DNA of 64,000 nucleotides, taken from Pontibacter akesuensis. Its GTDB lineage: Bacteria; Bacteroidota; Bacteroidia; Cytophagales; Hymenobacteraceae. The translations under genes and the position numbers were made by a program. How positions within the stretch are numbered: position 1 is the first letter of the stretch; every line of letters begins with the position of its first letter. Below are positions 43,737 through 51,387 of this stretch, one piece after another. Below the pieces are notes generated by a model. That model was not told the DNA's origin, did not search any database, and was given only the letters and a program-made list of their open reading frames with translations. The stretch is taken from NCBI RefSeq assembly GCF_001611675.1, contig NZ_CP014766.1, positions 3,658,001 through 3,722,000 on the forward strand, written 5' to 3'.

Positions 43737-45317
43737 ATGAATTTTTCATCTCTACTGAAACCATACCTGGCAGCGCTTGTCCTTGCCTTGCCGCTTGCTT
43801 CGTTTGCGCAGCGTACACCGCCTGCCGCCTCTGAAACAGTTAAAATCGAGGTGCCGGCAACGATGCGGAACGCTCCCTTCAACGTGGACCGTTTCGCGAC
43901 AGTGCCGCCCAATTTTAAGCTGGAAGTATTCGCCCGGGTAAGTGGCGTGCGGTTTATGGCAACCGCCCCGAACGGCGACCTGTTTGTCTCGATGCCGTGG
44001 GATGGAAAAGTGCGGGGACTGCACCAAAGAGCAGATGGCACCATCGAAGAGTATGATTTCGCCACCGGGCTGCAGCGACCGCATGACATCGTGTTTCATA
44101 AGATAAGCAACACCCAGTATGTTTACATTGCCGAAAAGAACCAGATCAACCGCTATACTTACACCAACGGCGACAAGCAGGGGCAAAACCGGGAAATTGT
44201 GGTAGCCAACCTGCCTGATGAAACGCTCTCAGAATTGAAGGGCACCTATGGGCACGTACTCAAGAACATAGCCTTAGACAGCAAACATAACCTGTATGTA
44301 TCGATTGCCTCTACCTGTAACGCCTGTGTGGAGGATACGCAGAGCAATCCGAAACGGGGCGCGATTTACGTGTACAACGCAGATGGCAGCAACCGTCGCT
44401 TGTTTGCCGAAGGCATCCGGAATGCCGAGGGACTGGATTTTGTGCCCGGCACCGACGAGCTGTGGGTAACGGTAAACAACCGCGACAATGTAGCCTATCC
44501 GTTAAAGGACGCTACCGGCAACTACGGCAAAGTGGTGCAAAGCTACGTGGATAATAATCCGCCAGAGGCATTTACGCTTGTACGGGATGGAGGCAACTAT
44601 GGCTGGCCTTTCTGCAACCCGGATGCCCGTCAGGGAAAGGATAATATGCCCTACATCAATGATGTGCAGCTAAACCCTGACAATACGGTGGATTGTAACG
44701 GTATGACGCGCATCAGCAAGGGCATTCAGGCACACACGGCGCCACTGGGGTTGCTGTTTACGCAGAACACCGCGATGCCGCAGCCTTACCGCAACGGAGC
44801 ACTCATCGCCCTGCATGGCTCCTGGAACCGCTCTAAAGCTACGGGTTACAAAGTGATCTACTTTCCGTGGCAGAACGGAAAACCCGGTGAGCAGGTAGAT
44901 TTGGTCAGCGGTTTCCTCAACAGCGACTCCACCGAAGCCTACGCCCGCCCTGTAGACATTACCGTGGGGCCCGATGGAGGTTTATTTATCTCGGATGATA
45001 AGGCACATGTGGTGTACAAACTTTCCTATACCGGGCCGTTGTCATCAGCAGCTAAAGCGCAGTTGGAGCGCGCCGTGAAAGTATATCCGGTACCAGCCAA
45101 AGGCAACATCAAACTGCAGGTAAACGGCCTGAAGAAGCCGGAAGTACGCTTTATACTGACCAATGCCCAATCGGCCACGGTGCTGGACGTAACACAGCAG
45201 CTAAGTGGCGGAGGAAACAGCATAGAGCTGCAAACAGAGCACCTCGCGCCCGGTGTGTACTTCCTTAGCGTTGTTTCAGAAAATACACGGGTTGTACGGC
45301 GGGTGGTGCTGCAGTAG
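43737..45317 (+). CDS. Secreted sorbosone dehydrogenase-like beta-propeller protein with T9SS sorting domain
   Basis: 526 residues from ATG 43737, at the head of a signal peptide (LAALVLALPLASFAQ); a TTG 24 bp upstream is less likely. The body is a six-bladed propeller of the glucose/sorbosone dehydrogenase type (VRFMATAPNGDLFVSMPWDG, GLQRPHDIVFH, NAEGLDFVPGTDELWVTVNN, LVRDGGNYGWPFCN, ALIALHGSWNRS). The C-terminal ~80 residues are a type A sorting domain (VYPVPAKGNIKLQV, LAPGVYFLSVVSENTR, with VYPVP in place of YPNP). Possible PQQ-dependent sugar oxidation at the cell surface; cofactor use is not proven by sequence. It is a shorter, single-function relative of the 6878-10426 product, without LamG or PKD modules. 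Confidence 0.88.
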   Translation: MNFSSLLKPYLAALVLALPLASFAQRTPPAASETVKIEVPATMRNAPFNVDRFATVPPNFKLEVFARVSGVRFMATAPNGDLFVSMPWDGKVRGLHQRADGTIEEYDFATGLQRPHDIVFHKISNTQYVYIAEKNQINRYTYTNGDKQGQNREIVVANLPDETLSELKGTYGHVLKNIALDSKHNLYVSIASTCNACVEDTQSNPKRGAIYVYNADGSNRRLFAEGIRNAEGLDFVPGTDELWVTVNNRDNVAYPLKDATGNYGKVVQSYVDNNPPEAFTLVRDGGNYGWPFCNPDARQGKDNMPYINDVQLNPDNTVDCNGMTRISKGIQAHTAPLGLLFTQNTAMPQPYRNGALIALHGSWNRSKATGYKVIYFPWQNGKPGEQVDLVSGFLNSDSTEAYARPVDITVGPDGGLFISDDKAHVVYKLSYTGPLSSAAKAQLERAVKVYPVPAKGNIKLQVNGLKKPEVRFILTNAQSATVLDVTQQLSGGGNSIELQTEHLAPGVYFLSVVSENTRVVRRVVLQ

Positions 45318-45441
45318 CAGGCAGGTGCTGGCTGCGAAAGTATAAATGCAGAAGGAAACCCTCCAGCTATTTTAGTTTTCTGCTTTCCCGGCCTTACCTT
45401 TGGGTGTTGCGGCTAAGCTGCGGCAGTCACAGAAGAACCTG

Positions 45442-46353
45442 ATGGGCAGTTTTATACTTTTATTTGGATGCCTGGGGCTGGGAGTGCTGCTGCAGCGCTT
45501 CAGGGATTTCCCCCCGAACTCGGCGCTGGTCCTGAACCAGTTCATTATCTACATTTCGCTGCCTGCACTGGCTCTGTACTTCATCCCGGAAGTGACGCTG
45601 GACAGTTCGGTGCTGTTACCGGTGGGGCTGGCCTGGATATGCTTTGCCGGTGCAGCCTTGTTTTTCTGGAGCCTCGGGAAATCCTTCGGCTGGTCTAAAA
45701 AGCTGATCGGTTGCCTTATACTTACCGGCGGCCTGGGTAATACTTCCTTTATCGGCTTTCCGGTAATGGAAGCGCTTTATGGCAAAGAGGGGCTAAGGAC
45801 AGCCATTCTCATCGATCAGCCGGGATCTTTTATGGTGCTTTCCACGCTGGGCATTGCCCTGGCTGCGGCGCTATCAAAAGGGAATGCCGACGCGGGTGTG
45901 ATTGCCCGCAAGATACTACGCTTCCCACCTTTTCTGGTGTTCATGCTGGCGCTCGGCCTTAACATACTGGATCTCCACTTTTCGGATGATCTGAAAGAGG
46001 TATTTCAGCGCCTGGGCAGTACCGTTTCACCTCTGGCCCTGGTGTCGGTGGGGCTACAACTACGGCTGGAGCGGCGCAGCAAGCATTGGGGGTTCCTGGC
46101 GCTCGGCCTGACTTACCAACTGATGCTGGCACCGCTGCTCATACTTGTCATTTATGTGTGGGGACTGCATGTGCGCGGCACACTGGCACAAGTATGTGTG
46201 ATGGAAGCTGCCATGGCTCCCATGATTACGGCCAGCATCGTGGCCGCCTCCTATGGCTTAAAACCCCGCCTGGCCAACATGATGATCGGCTTCGGGATCC
46301 CGCTCTCCTTCATCACCCTGACTTTCTGGTATTGGGTGGTGCAGGGGATATGA
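45442..46353 (+). CDS. AEC-family (auxin efflux carrier-type) transporter
   Basis: 303 residues, ten hydrophobic segments in two halves of five (ILLFGCLGLGVLLQRF, FIIYISLPALALYFIP, LGNTSFIGFPVMEALYG and so on), typical of the AEC/bile-acid-sodium-symporter-like fold. The ATG at 45442 starts at the first segment; a GTG at 45400 adds a polar 14-residue leader. Substrate unknown, probably a small carboxylate. Downstream flank (46354-46603) carries only short repeats. Confidence 0.86.
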   Translation: MGSFILLFGCLGLGVLLQRFRDFPPNSALVLNQFIIYISLPALALYFIPEVTLDSSVLLPVGLAWICFAGAALFFWSLGKSFGWSKKLIGCLILTGGLGNTSFIGFPVMEALYGKEGLRTAILIDQPGSFMVLSTLGIALAAALSKGNADAGVIARKILRFPPFLVFMLALGLNILDLHFSDDLKEVFQRLGSTVSPLALVSVGLQLRLERRSKHWGFLALGLTYQLMLAPLLILVIYVWGLHVRGTLAQVCVMEAAMAPMITASIVAASYGLKPRLANMMIGFGIPLSFITLTFWYWVVQGI

Positions 46354-46603
46354 TTTCGTTGTTAGTTTTTCGTTGATCGGGTGCGGGGTAATAGCGGGTT
46401 AGACGTTGTTTGCTTTAAGGGGTTTGACAGTATTCCTCTCAAGCATTTTCTCCTCCTTTCTGTCATCCTGAAAGGATCTTAGTGGCGAGAAGAGAGGCTA
46501 TTACTTTACTATCACGCAACGCACATCGCAACCAAGATCTTCGCAAAATAACAAGAGAAGTATAGTCCCTCGAAAAACGATCAACGCGTAACGTAAAACG
46601 AAC
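46354..46603. other. Intergenic region with repeat copies; no gene seen
   Basis: 250 bp between convergent genes. It holds an inverted copy (46372-46379) and a direct copy (46578-46585) of the CGATCAAC motif seen at 43530. No strong terminator was seen. Confidence 0.5.
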
Positions 46604-47233
46604 CTACTCCTGGTACGTGTCCAGTTTGATTTTTTCGATGAGAAGGTAGTTTTTAAACTGGTGGATCATTTTGTCCATTTCCCGCTCCTTTGTGCTTAGC
46701 GCCTCCATTTCCTCATCAGAGGTTTCGAGCACAGGGCGCAGGCGGAACAGGCTGTCCTGCAACTGTGGAATGGCGGCTTCGGTGTGTTCGCGCATTTCAG
46801 GGGGGATGCTGTTTGCCTCCAGCGAGCTTTCGAGTTCTTTGATGTACATTTCCAAAAACTCCACCATGTGCCAGGGGTTGTTCGGACGGTTCCAGGTAAA
46901 ATTGGTGTTGCAGCGGCGGCAGCGGTAGGTATTGCTTTTCCAGCCATGCTCGTTTGTAGCCACGCTCTGTTGCTTCAGCATGTCTGCCTTGTGGCACTTG
47001 GGGCACTGGGCATTGTCCTGAATGATGTTGTTAAGGCGCTCCCGTTTATCAAGTATGGCCGTGCGGTTTTCAGCGTGCGTCAGCAATTGCGTCTCCAGTT
47101 TCTGGCATGCCTGTGTTAGTTGCTGGTGCTCGTGGCTTAGCTCCCCCGTCTCCATCAGCAGCGTGGCGCGCTTGCTGAAAAAACGGATCAGCTTAATCAA
47201 TTCTCGCTCGTTGGCCTTCAATGCATTATTCAT
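46604..47233 (-). CDS. Zinc-ribbon protein with coiled-coil regions, unknown function
   Basis: 209 residues. Helical N-terminus (about 1-72, heptad-like), then a four-cysteine zinc-ribbon-type segment: CPKC at 77-80 and CRRC at 105-108 with NTNFTW after it. A second helical, acidic part follows (about 120-209, EMYIKELESSLEANSIPPEM). No other domain recognised. The Cys spacing (CxxC-x24-CxxC) fits a structural Zn site used in nucleic-acid or protein binding. It stands alone, with simple repeats upstream (47267-47370). Function unknown. Confidence 0.75.
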   Translation of the reverse strand: MNNALKANERELIKLIRFFSKRATLLMETGELSHEHQQLTQACQKLETQLLTHAENRTAILDKRERLNNIIQDNAQCPKCHKADMLKQQSVATNEHGWKSNTYRCRRCNTNFTWNRPNNPWHMVEFLEMYIKELESSLEANSIPPEMREHTEAAIPQLQDSLFRLRPVLETSDEEMEALSTKEREMDKMIHQFKNYLLIEKIKLDTYQE

Positions 47234-47266
47234 ACTTACAAAGATAGCCCTTACAGAAGGAATTAT

Positions 47267-47370
47267 GAATTCTGAATGATGAATTCTGAATTAAATTCCT
47301 CTATGAGCAGGGAATTCAACAGCCATTCTACACCCAGAGTTTCTAACCTTCTAACCTCCCAACTTTCTAA
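47267..47370. repeat. Short simple repeats between two minus-strand genes
   Basis: GAATTCTGAAT at 47267 and 47281, followed by a stretch of near-repeats of TTCTAACCT (about 47340-47372). Low-complexity intergenic sequence without coding content. Confidence 0.6.
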
Positions 47371-47909
47371 CTTTTGCCCTCTCTTACTTTTTTGTAGATG
47401 CGGATGGCCAGCATTAAGATAGCAGAAAACAAGATCAAGCCAACAATACCCCAGAGCATGCTTAGCGAGCTTTTCAACACCACCAGGAACACAATGCTGA
47501 TCAGGAAGAGGGTGGCCACTTCGTTCCAGATGCGCAGCTGCGTTGAATTATACTTGAGGATGCCTTGCTGCTGCTGTTTGAAGATGGCGTGGCACAGGAA
47601 GTGGTACACGTACAGGCCAAGCACAAACGCTATTTTCCAGATTAGCCAGCTTGGAAACGGGTCGTATAGGTTTAGGATGATGACAATACTGGTGCCGAAG
47701 ATCAGGGTAAGTATGGCGGAGGGCCAGGTGATACCGTACCACAGGCGTTTCTGCATCAAAGAAAACTGCTTTTGAAGTATAGCGCGCTCCGGCTCTGGCT
47801 TTTCAGCGGCTTCGGCATAGTAAATAAACAGGCGAACAATATAAAATAGGCCTGCAAACCAGGTAACCACAAAAATGATGTGCAGCGCCTTGACGTAAAG
47901 GTAGCTCAT
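47367..47909 (-). CDS. hemJ: HemJ/CopD-family membrane protein (protoporphyrinogen oxidase-like)
   Basis: 180 residues from ATG 47909, the conserved family start (MSYLYVKALHIIFVVTWFAG, with the conserved His10); a longer in-frame start at 48041 is not expected. Four to five transmembrane segments, with WYGITWPSAILTLIFG and WLIWKIAFVLGLYVYHFLCH carrying further conserved His and Lys residues. HemJ oxidises protoporphyrinogen IX to protoporphyrin IX in the inner membrane during haem synthesis. No other haem genes are in the window. The HemJ-versus-general-CopD assignment is good but not certain. Confidence 0.82.
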   Translation of the reverse strand: MSYLYVKALHIIFVVTWFAGLFYIVRLFIYYAEAAEKPEPERAILQKQFSLMQKRLWYGITWPSAILTLIFGTSIVIILNLYDPFPSWLIWKIAFVLGLYVYHFLCHAIFKQQQQGILKYNSTQLRIWNEVATLFLISIVFLVVLKSSLSMLWGIVGLILFSAILMLAIRIYKKVREGKS

Positions 47910-48118
47910 AGCTAGTCTTGATTTTTTACAAAGGTACTGGAAAATGCCTTGCCGCCGCCGCAGGAGCGGGAGGAAATAGGTGCCGCTCCTGTTGTAGCAA
48001 TTCAGTTTTCCTGCGGACAAGCCAGATTCCTTTGCCACCAAAACCTGCCACGGGTGTGCGTTTTTTTACGAACTTGTGTAACTTCACAGGATTTGCTACC
48101 ATTTGCGAAGAATTGAAC

Positions 48119-49237
48119 ATGAGAATTACGATACCCACACTACTACTAGATAAGGATAAGGCAAAGCGCAACATTCGCCGCATGGCTGACAAGGCTAAAC
48201 GAAACAGCGTGCGGTTGCGCCCACACTTCAAGACGCACCAGTCGGCACAGGTGGGCGAGTGGTTCCGCGAAGTGGGGGTAGAGGCGATTACGGTATCTTC
48301 GGTGCGCATGGCCCGCTACTTCGCCAACCACGGCTGGAAAGAAATTATGGTGGCTTTCCCGGTGAACGTGCTGGAAATGGAAAGCATAAATGAGCTTGCT
48401 GGCCGCATAAAACTGCACCTGGTGGCAGTAAACGAGGATACGGTGGCCGTGCTGGCGAATCAGTTGCAGCACCCGGTGCACCTGTCGCTCAAAATAGACA
48501 CGGGCTACCGCCGCACGGGTATCCTGGCCACTAACTACGAGGAACTGGACAGTATCATGCAGCAAGTGCAGGGGCAGGAAAAGCTGCTGTTCGAGGGGTT
48601 TGTGGTGCACGACGGGCACACCTACAAGCAAACGGATGTAGACGCCATTCAAACCATCCACAATACCTCGGTGTATCAACTGCAGCAGCTGCGCGACCGC
48701 TATAAGTCCCGGTTCCCGAACCTGCAGCTCTCCATTGGCGATACGCCCTCCTGCAGCATCATCGAAACACTAAGTGGGGTGGATGAGATACGCCCGGGCA
48801 ACTACGTTTTTTACGACCTCACGCAGCAGCGCATCGGCTCCTGCAGTTTTGATGATATTGCCGTTTGCATGGCCTGCCCGGTTGTGGCAATGCACCCGGA
48901 GCGGGGCGAAATTATACTTTACGGCGGCAGTGTTCACTTCTCGAAAGACGTGCTGCTGCAGGAAAACGGCTCTACGGTGTATGGTCGTGTTGTTGAGTTT
49001 GCCAGCAACGGCTGGTCTGCACCGCAGGAAGGCATCGAGGTGGTGTCGCTGTCGCAGGAGCATGGCGTGGTGAAGGCCTCGCCGGAGCAGTTTTCCAAGT
49101 ATAAAATAGGCGATCTGATGGGCGTGTTGCCGGTTCATTCCTGCCTCACTGCCAACCTGATGCAAGGCTACACCACCACCGACGGAGCGCAACTTGAGCA
49201 CCTGACGGGCCTGCCGCAGCGGGAACTCATTTTTTAA
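48119..49237 (+). CDS. D-threonine aldolase-like PLP-dependent enzyme (D-TA family)
   Basis: 372 residues from ATG 48119; the frame is open further upstream but that part overlaps the hemJ start. Alanine-racemase-type N-terminal barrel with the PLP lysine in RPHFKTHQS (Lys38), LKIDTGYRRTGI and IGDTPSC. The C-terminal D-serine-dehydratase-like domain ends in GVLPVHSCLTANLM, the His/Cys metal pair of this family. Members cleave or dehydrate D-beta-hydroxy amino acids. The specific substrate (D-threonine, D-serine or other) is not shown. Divergent from hemJ (209 bp between starts), so both promoters share that gap. Confidence 0.87.
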   Translation: MRITIPTLLLDKDKAKRNIRRMADKAKRNSVRLRPHFKTHQSAQVGEWFREVGVEAITVSSVRMARYFANHGWKEIMVAFPVNVLEMESINELAGRIKLHLVAVNEDTVAVLANQLQHPVHLSLKIDTGYRRTGILATNYEELDSIMQQVQGQEKLLFEGFVVHDGHTYKQTDVDAIQTIHNTSVYQLQQLRDRYKSRFPNLQLSIGDTPSCSIIETLSGVDEIRPGNYVFYDLTQQRIGSCSFDDIAVCMACPVVAMHPERGEIILYGGSVHFSKDVLLQENGSTVYGRVVEFASNGWSAPQEGIEVVSLSQEHGVVKASPEQFSKYKIGDLMGVLPVHSCLTANLMQGYTTTDGAQLEHLTGLPQRELIF

Positions 49238-49282
49238 CGCAAGTATAGCCTAAGTTTTTAATTTAACTGCAGGAGACAACGC

Positions 49283-50149
49283 ATGGCTGCACGCACAAAG
49301 CAACCGGTGGATGAATGGCCCATCCCCAAGCCTAAATTGCCCCCCAGAAAGATGAAACCGCCTGTTCCGAAGGCGCCTGCACCGGTAAAGCGAAAACCAT
49401 CCGCAAAAAAGCCACGCAGGAAGAAAGGCCAGCAGCCGCCCCGTCGCTTCTGGATTGGCTTGGCTTTGCTGCTTGCCATCATTGCCCTGGTTTTTTATGT
49501 GGAGTATTTCGTGGAGAAACCGGCACCTGTTTGGCCGGAGGGACACACGGTGTACGGCGTGGATGTGAGCCATTACCAGAAAGAGGTAGACTGGCAGCAA
49601 GTGCGCGAAAACCAGATCGCCTTCGCTTTTGTGAAAGCCACCGAGGGTGTTTCGTTGAAAGACAAGCACTTCCAGCGGAACTGGGCAGGAGCCGACTCGG
49701 CGGGCATTATCCGGGGAGCCTATCATTTCTACCTGCCTTACCTCGATCCGGAACAACAGGCGAACAACTTCCTGGCTACTGTAAAGATCTCGTCCGGCGA
49801 TCTGCCGCCCGTGCTGGACATTGAAGTGCGTGGCCGGAAATCAGCTGCGCAACTGCGCAAGGATTTAAAAGTATGGCTTGATGTGGTGGAGAACGCCTAC
49901 GGCGTCAGGCCTATCATTTATACCGGGTACAGCTTCTATATCGATTACCTGGCCGGGCATTTTGACAGTTATCCACTCTGGATTGCCCATTACGATGTGC
50001 CGAAATTAAAAATAGAGAAAAGCACCACCCGCAAACTGCACTTCTGGCAGTACACCGACATTGGCGAGGTAGGAGGCGTAGAAGGCAGGGTGGACTGCAA
50101 CGTTTTCTACGGCAGCATGCGCGACCTGCGGGAAATGTGTGTAAAATAA
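49283..50149 (+). CDS. GH25 family lysozyme, membrane anchored
   Basis: 288 residues. A Lys/Pro-rich cytoplasmic leader (1-55), a transmembrane segment (FWIGLALLLAIIALVFYV) and a GH25 barrel from about residue 90: YGVDVSHYQ (Asp94), FAFVKATEGV, GAYHFYLP, the catalytic pair in PVLDIEV (Asp179, Glu181) and HFWQYTDIG. It cleaves peptidoglycan N-acetylmuramyl bonds in the periplasm. The gene starts 45 bp after the PLP enzyme gene on the same strand, and a strong terminator follows it. Confidence 0.92.
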   Translation: MAARTKQPVDEWPIPKPKLPPRKMKPPVPKAPAPVKRKPSAKKPRRKKGQQPPRRFWIGLALLLAIIALVFYVEYFVEKPAPVWPEGHTVYGVDVSHYQKEVDWQQVRENQIAFAFVKATEGVSLKDKHFQRNWAGADSAGIIRGAYHFYLPYLDPEQQANNFLATVKISSGDLPPVLDIEVRGRKSAAQLRKDLKVWLDVVENAYGVRPIIYTGYSFYIDYLAGHFDSYPLWIAHYDVPKLKIEKSTTRKLHFWQYTDIGEVGGVEGRVDCNVFYGSMRDLREMCVK

Positions 50150-50214
50150 TCTACTTGAAGAGACCTATCCATCAAGTATAAAAACAAAAATATACCATCA
50201 GATCTGGCAGAAAC

Positions 50215-50250
50215 AAAGAAGGCGCAGCTTACTGGCTGCGCCTTCTCTTT
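50215..50250. terminator. Rho-independent terminator between convergent genes
   Basis: Arms AAAGAAGGCGCAGC (50215-50228) and GCTGCGCCTTCTCTTT (50235-50250) around a 6-nt loop; usable for the lysozyme gene (plus) and the low-complexity gene ending at 50265 (minus). Confidence 0.9.
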
Positions 50251-50264
50251 TGATCTTATGCTGC

Positions 50265-51311
50265 TTAATACCTGTCAGAGCCACGATCGTGGTCGCGGTT
50301 CCAGGTACGCGTGCGGTTGTCGCTGCTCACGTAGTTGCTGGACCTGCCAGACCTGCCCGATGAGCCACTGAAGCTTTTGTTCGGGTCATAATCGTAGTCG
50401 CTGTCGCGGTGCTGGATGCGGTTGTTGTACTGATCGCGCGCATACGTGTCGTTCGGGTATTCATCTCCAACATTTCTGCTGTAGTTGCTGCTTCGGCCTA
50501 CCGAGCTACCGTAGTTCGAGTTGTTTCCGCCGCGGTCGTAGCTGCCCATAGAACCGTAATTGCCGCTGCCGTAGTCGCTGTTGGAGTTGCGGCTGTAACC
50601 ACTGCCCATGTAGCTGCCCTGCGAGCCACCGTAGTTAGAGGAACTTCCTGATCCCTGGGACCCGTAGCCCATGCGTTGGTTACCGTAACCACCACGATCT
50701 GATTCACGGTCGAAACGGTAACTGCCGCTGCCCCGGTTGTAGTTGTCGGAATTGAAGTCATAGTTTCCCTGGTCGCGGCCCTGGAATCTTCTGGATACGT
50801 CAGAACCGTACAGGTCCGGCTGGTCGTCGTTGCGGAACGCGGAACCGTGGCTATCGAAATCGCTCTGGTAGCCGTGGCTGCGCTCGTGGCCCTGGCTGCC
50901 ATAGTTTGGACTGTAGTTGATGCTGGTGCCCGGGCTGCTCAGGTTGCTCTGCCTGTTTTCGTCCGGAGAGCCCTTGCCGCTGTAGTAGTTGTAGCCGCTG
51001 CCTTGCTGGTGCTGGCCACCTCTCGCTGTCCCGAAGCCCTGCGCCCCGCCATAGCTGCCCATGTTGCCATAGTTGCGCGATGTGCTGTAGGTGCCGTACG
51101 TATCCTGGTTGCTGGTATTGCGGGAGCCGGCCATTTCGTTGCCCTGGTTGCCCCAGGTGCCGGTGTGGCCTTCGTTGCCGTAGCCGCCCCGCGCAGAGGA
51201 GCCATAGTCATCGAAACGGTAATCTGAATCTCGCTCCGGGTGGCGGTACCGGTCAGAGCGGCGCGTATTGAAATTTCGGTTGTTGTCGCGGTTTGAATAG
51301 TCACTGATCAT
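50265..51311 (-). CDS. Low-complexity Gly/Ser/Tyr/Asn/Arg-rich protein, FUS-like in composition
   Basis: 348 residues, almost entirely built from Gly, Ser, Tyr, Asn, Arg, Asp and Gln, with hardly any aliphatic residues, no Cys and no Lys-rich region. Motifs such as YGS, GYGN, SYGG, GSGY, RGGYG and NYGS recur throughout; the N-terminus (SDYSNRDNNRNFNTRRSDRY) and C-terminus (RTRTWNRDHDRGSDRY) are Arg/Asp-rich. No signal peptide or membrane segment, so probably cytoplasmic. The opening faintly recalls desiccation/stress-type surface proteins rich in YGR-like repeats, but no conserved domain is seen. The start ATG at 51311 precedes the composition bias directly and a terminator follows the stop. 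Function unknown. Confidence 0.78.
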   Translation of the reverse strand: MISDYSNRDNNRNFNTRRSDRYRHPERDSDYRFDDYGSSARGGYGNEGHTGTWGNQGNEMAGSRNTSNQDTYGTYSTSRNYGNMGSYGGAQGFGTARGGQHQQGSGYNYYSGKGSPDENRQSNLSSPGTSINYSPNYGSQGHERSHGYQSDFDSHGSAFRNDDQPDLYGSDVSRRFQGRDQGNYDFNSDNYNRGSGSYRFDRESDRGGYGNQRMGYGSQGSGSSSNYGGSQGSYMGSGYSRNSNSDYGSGNYGSMGSYDRGGNNSNYGSSVGRSSNYSRNVGDEYPNDTYARDQYNNRIQHRDSDYDYDPNKSFSGSSGRSGRSSNYVSSDNRTRTWNRDHDRGSDRY

Positions 51312-51387
51312 AGCTTTAGGATATATAGGTTAAACAAGCGTTCAATACCCTACTAAACGGGGAGGGGCTGCACGGGGTTAAGGAATG

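Noticed and set aside
50847..51227. Ala/Val-rich plus-strand frame opposite the low-complexity gene
   Set aside because: A by-product of the repetitive Tyr/Gly/Ser codons on the other strand; the minus frame has a clean start, stop and terminator.
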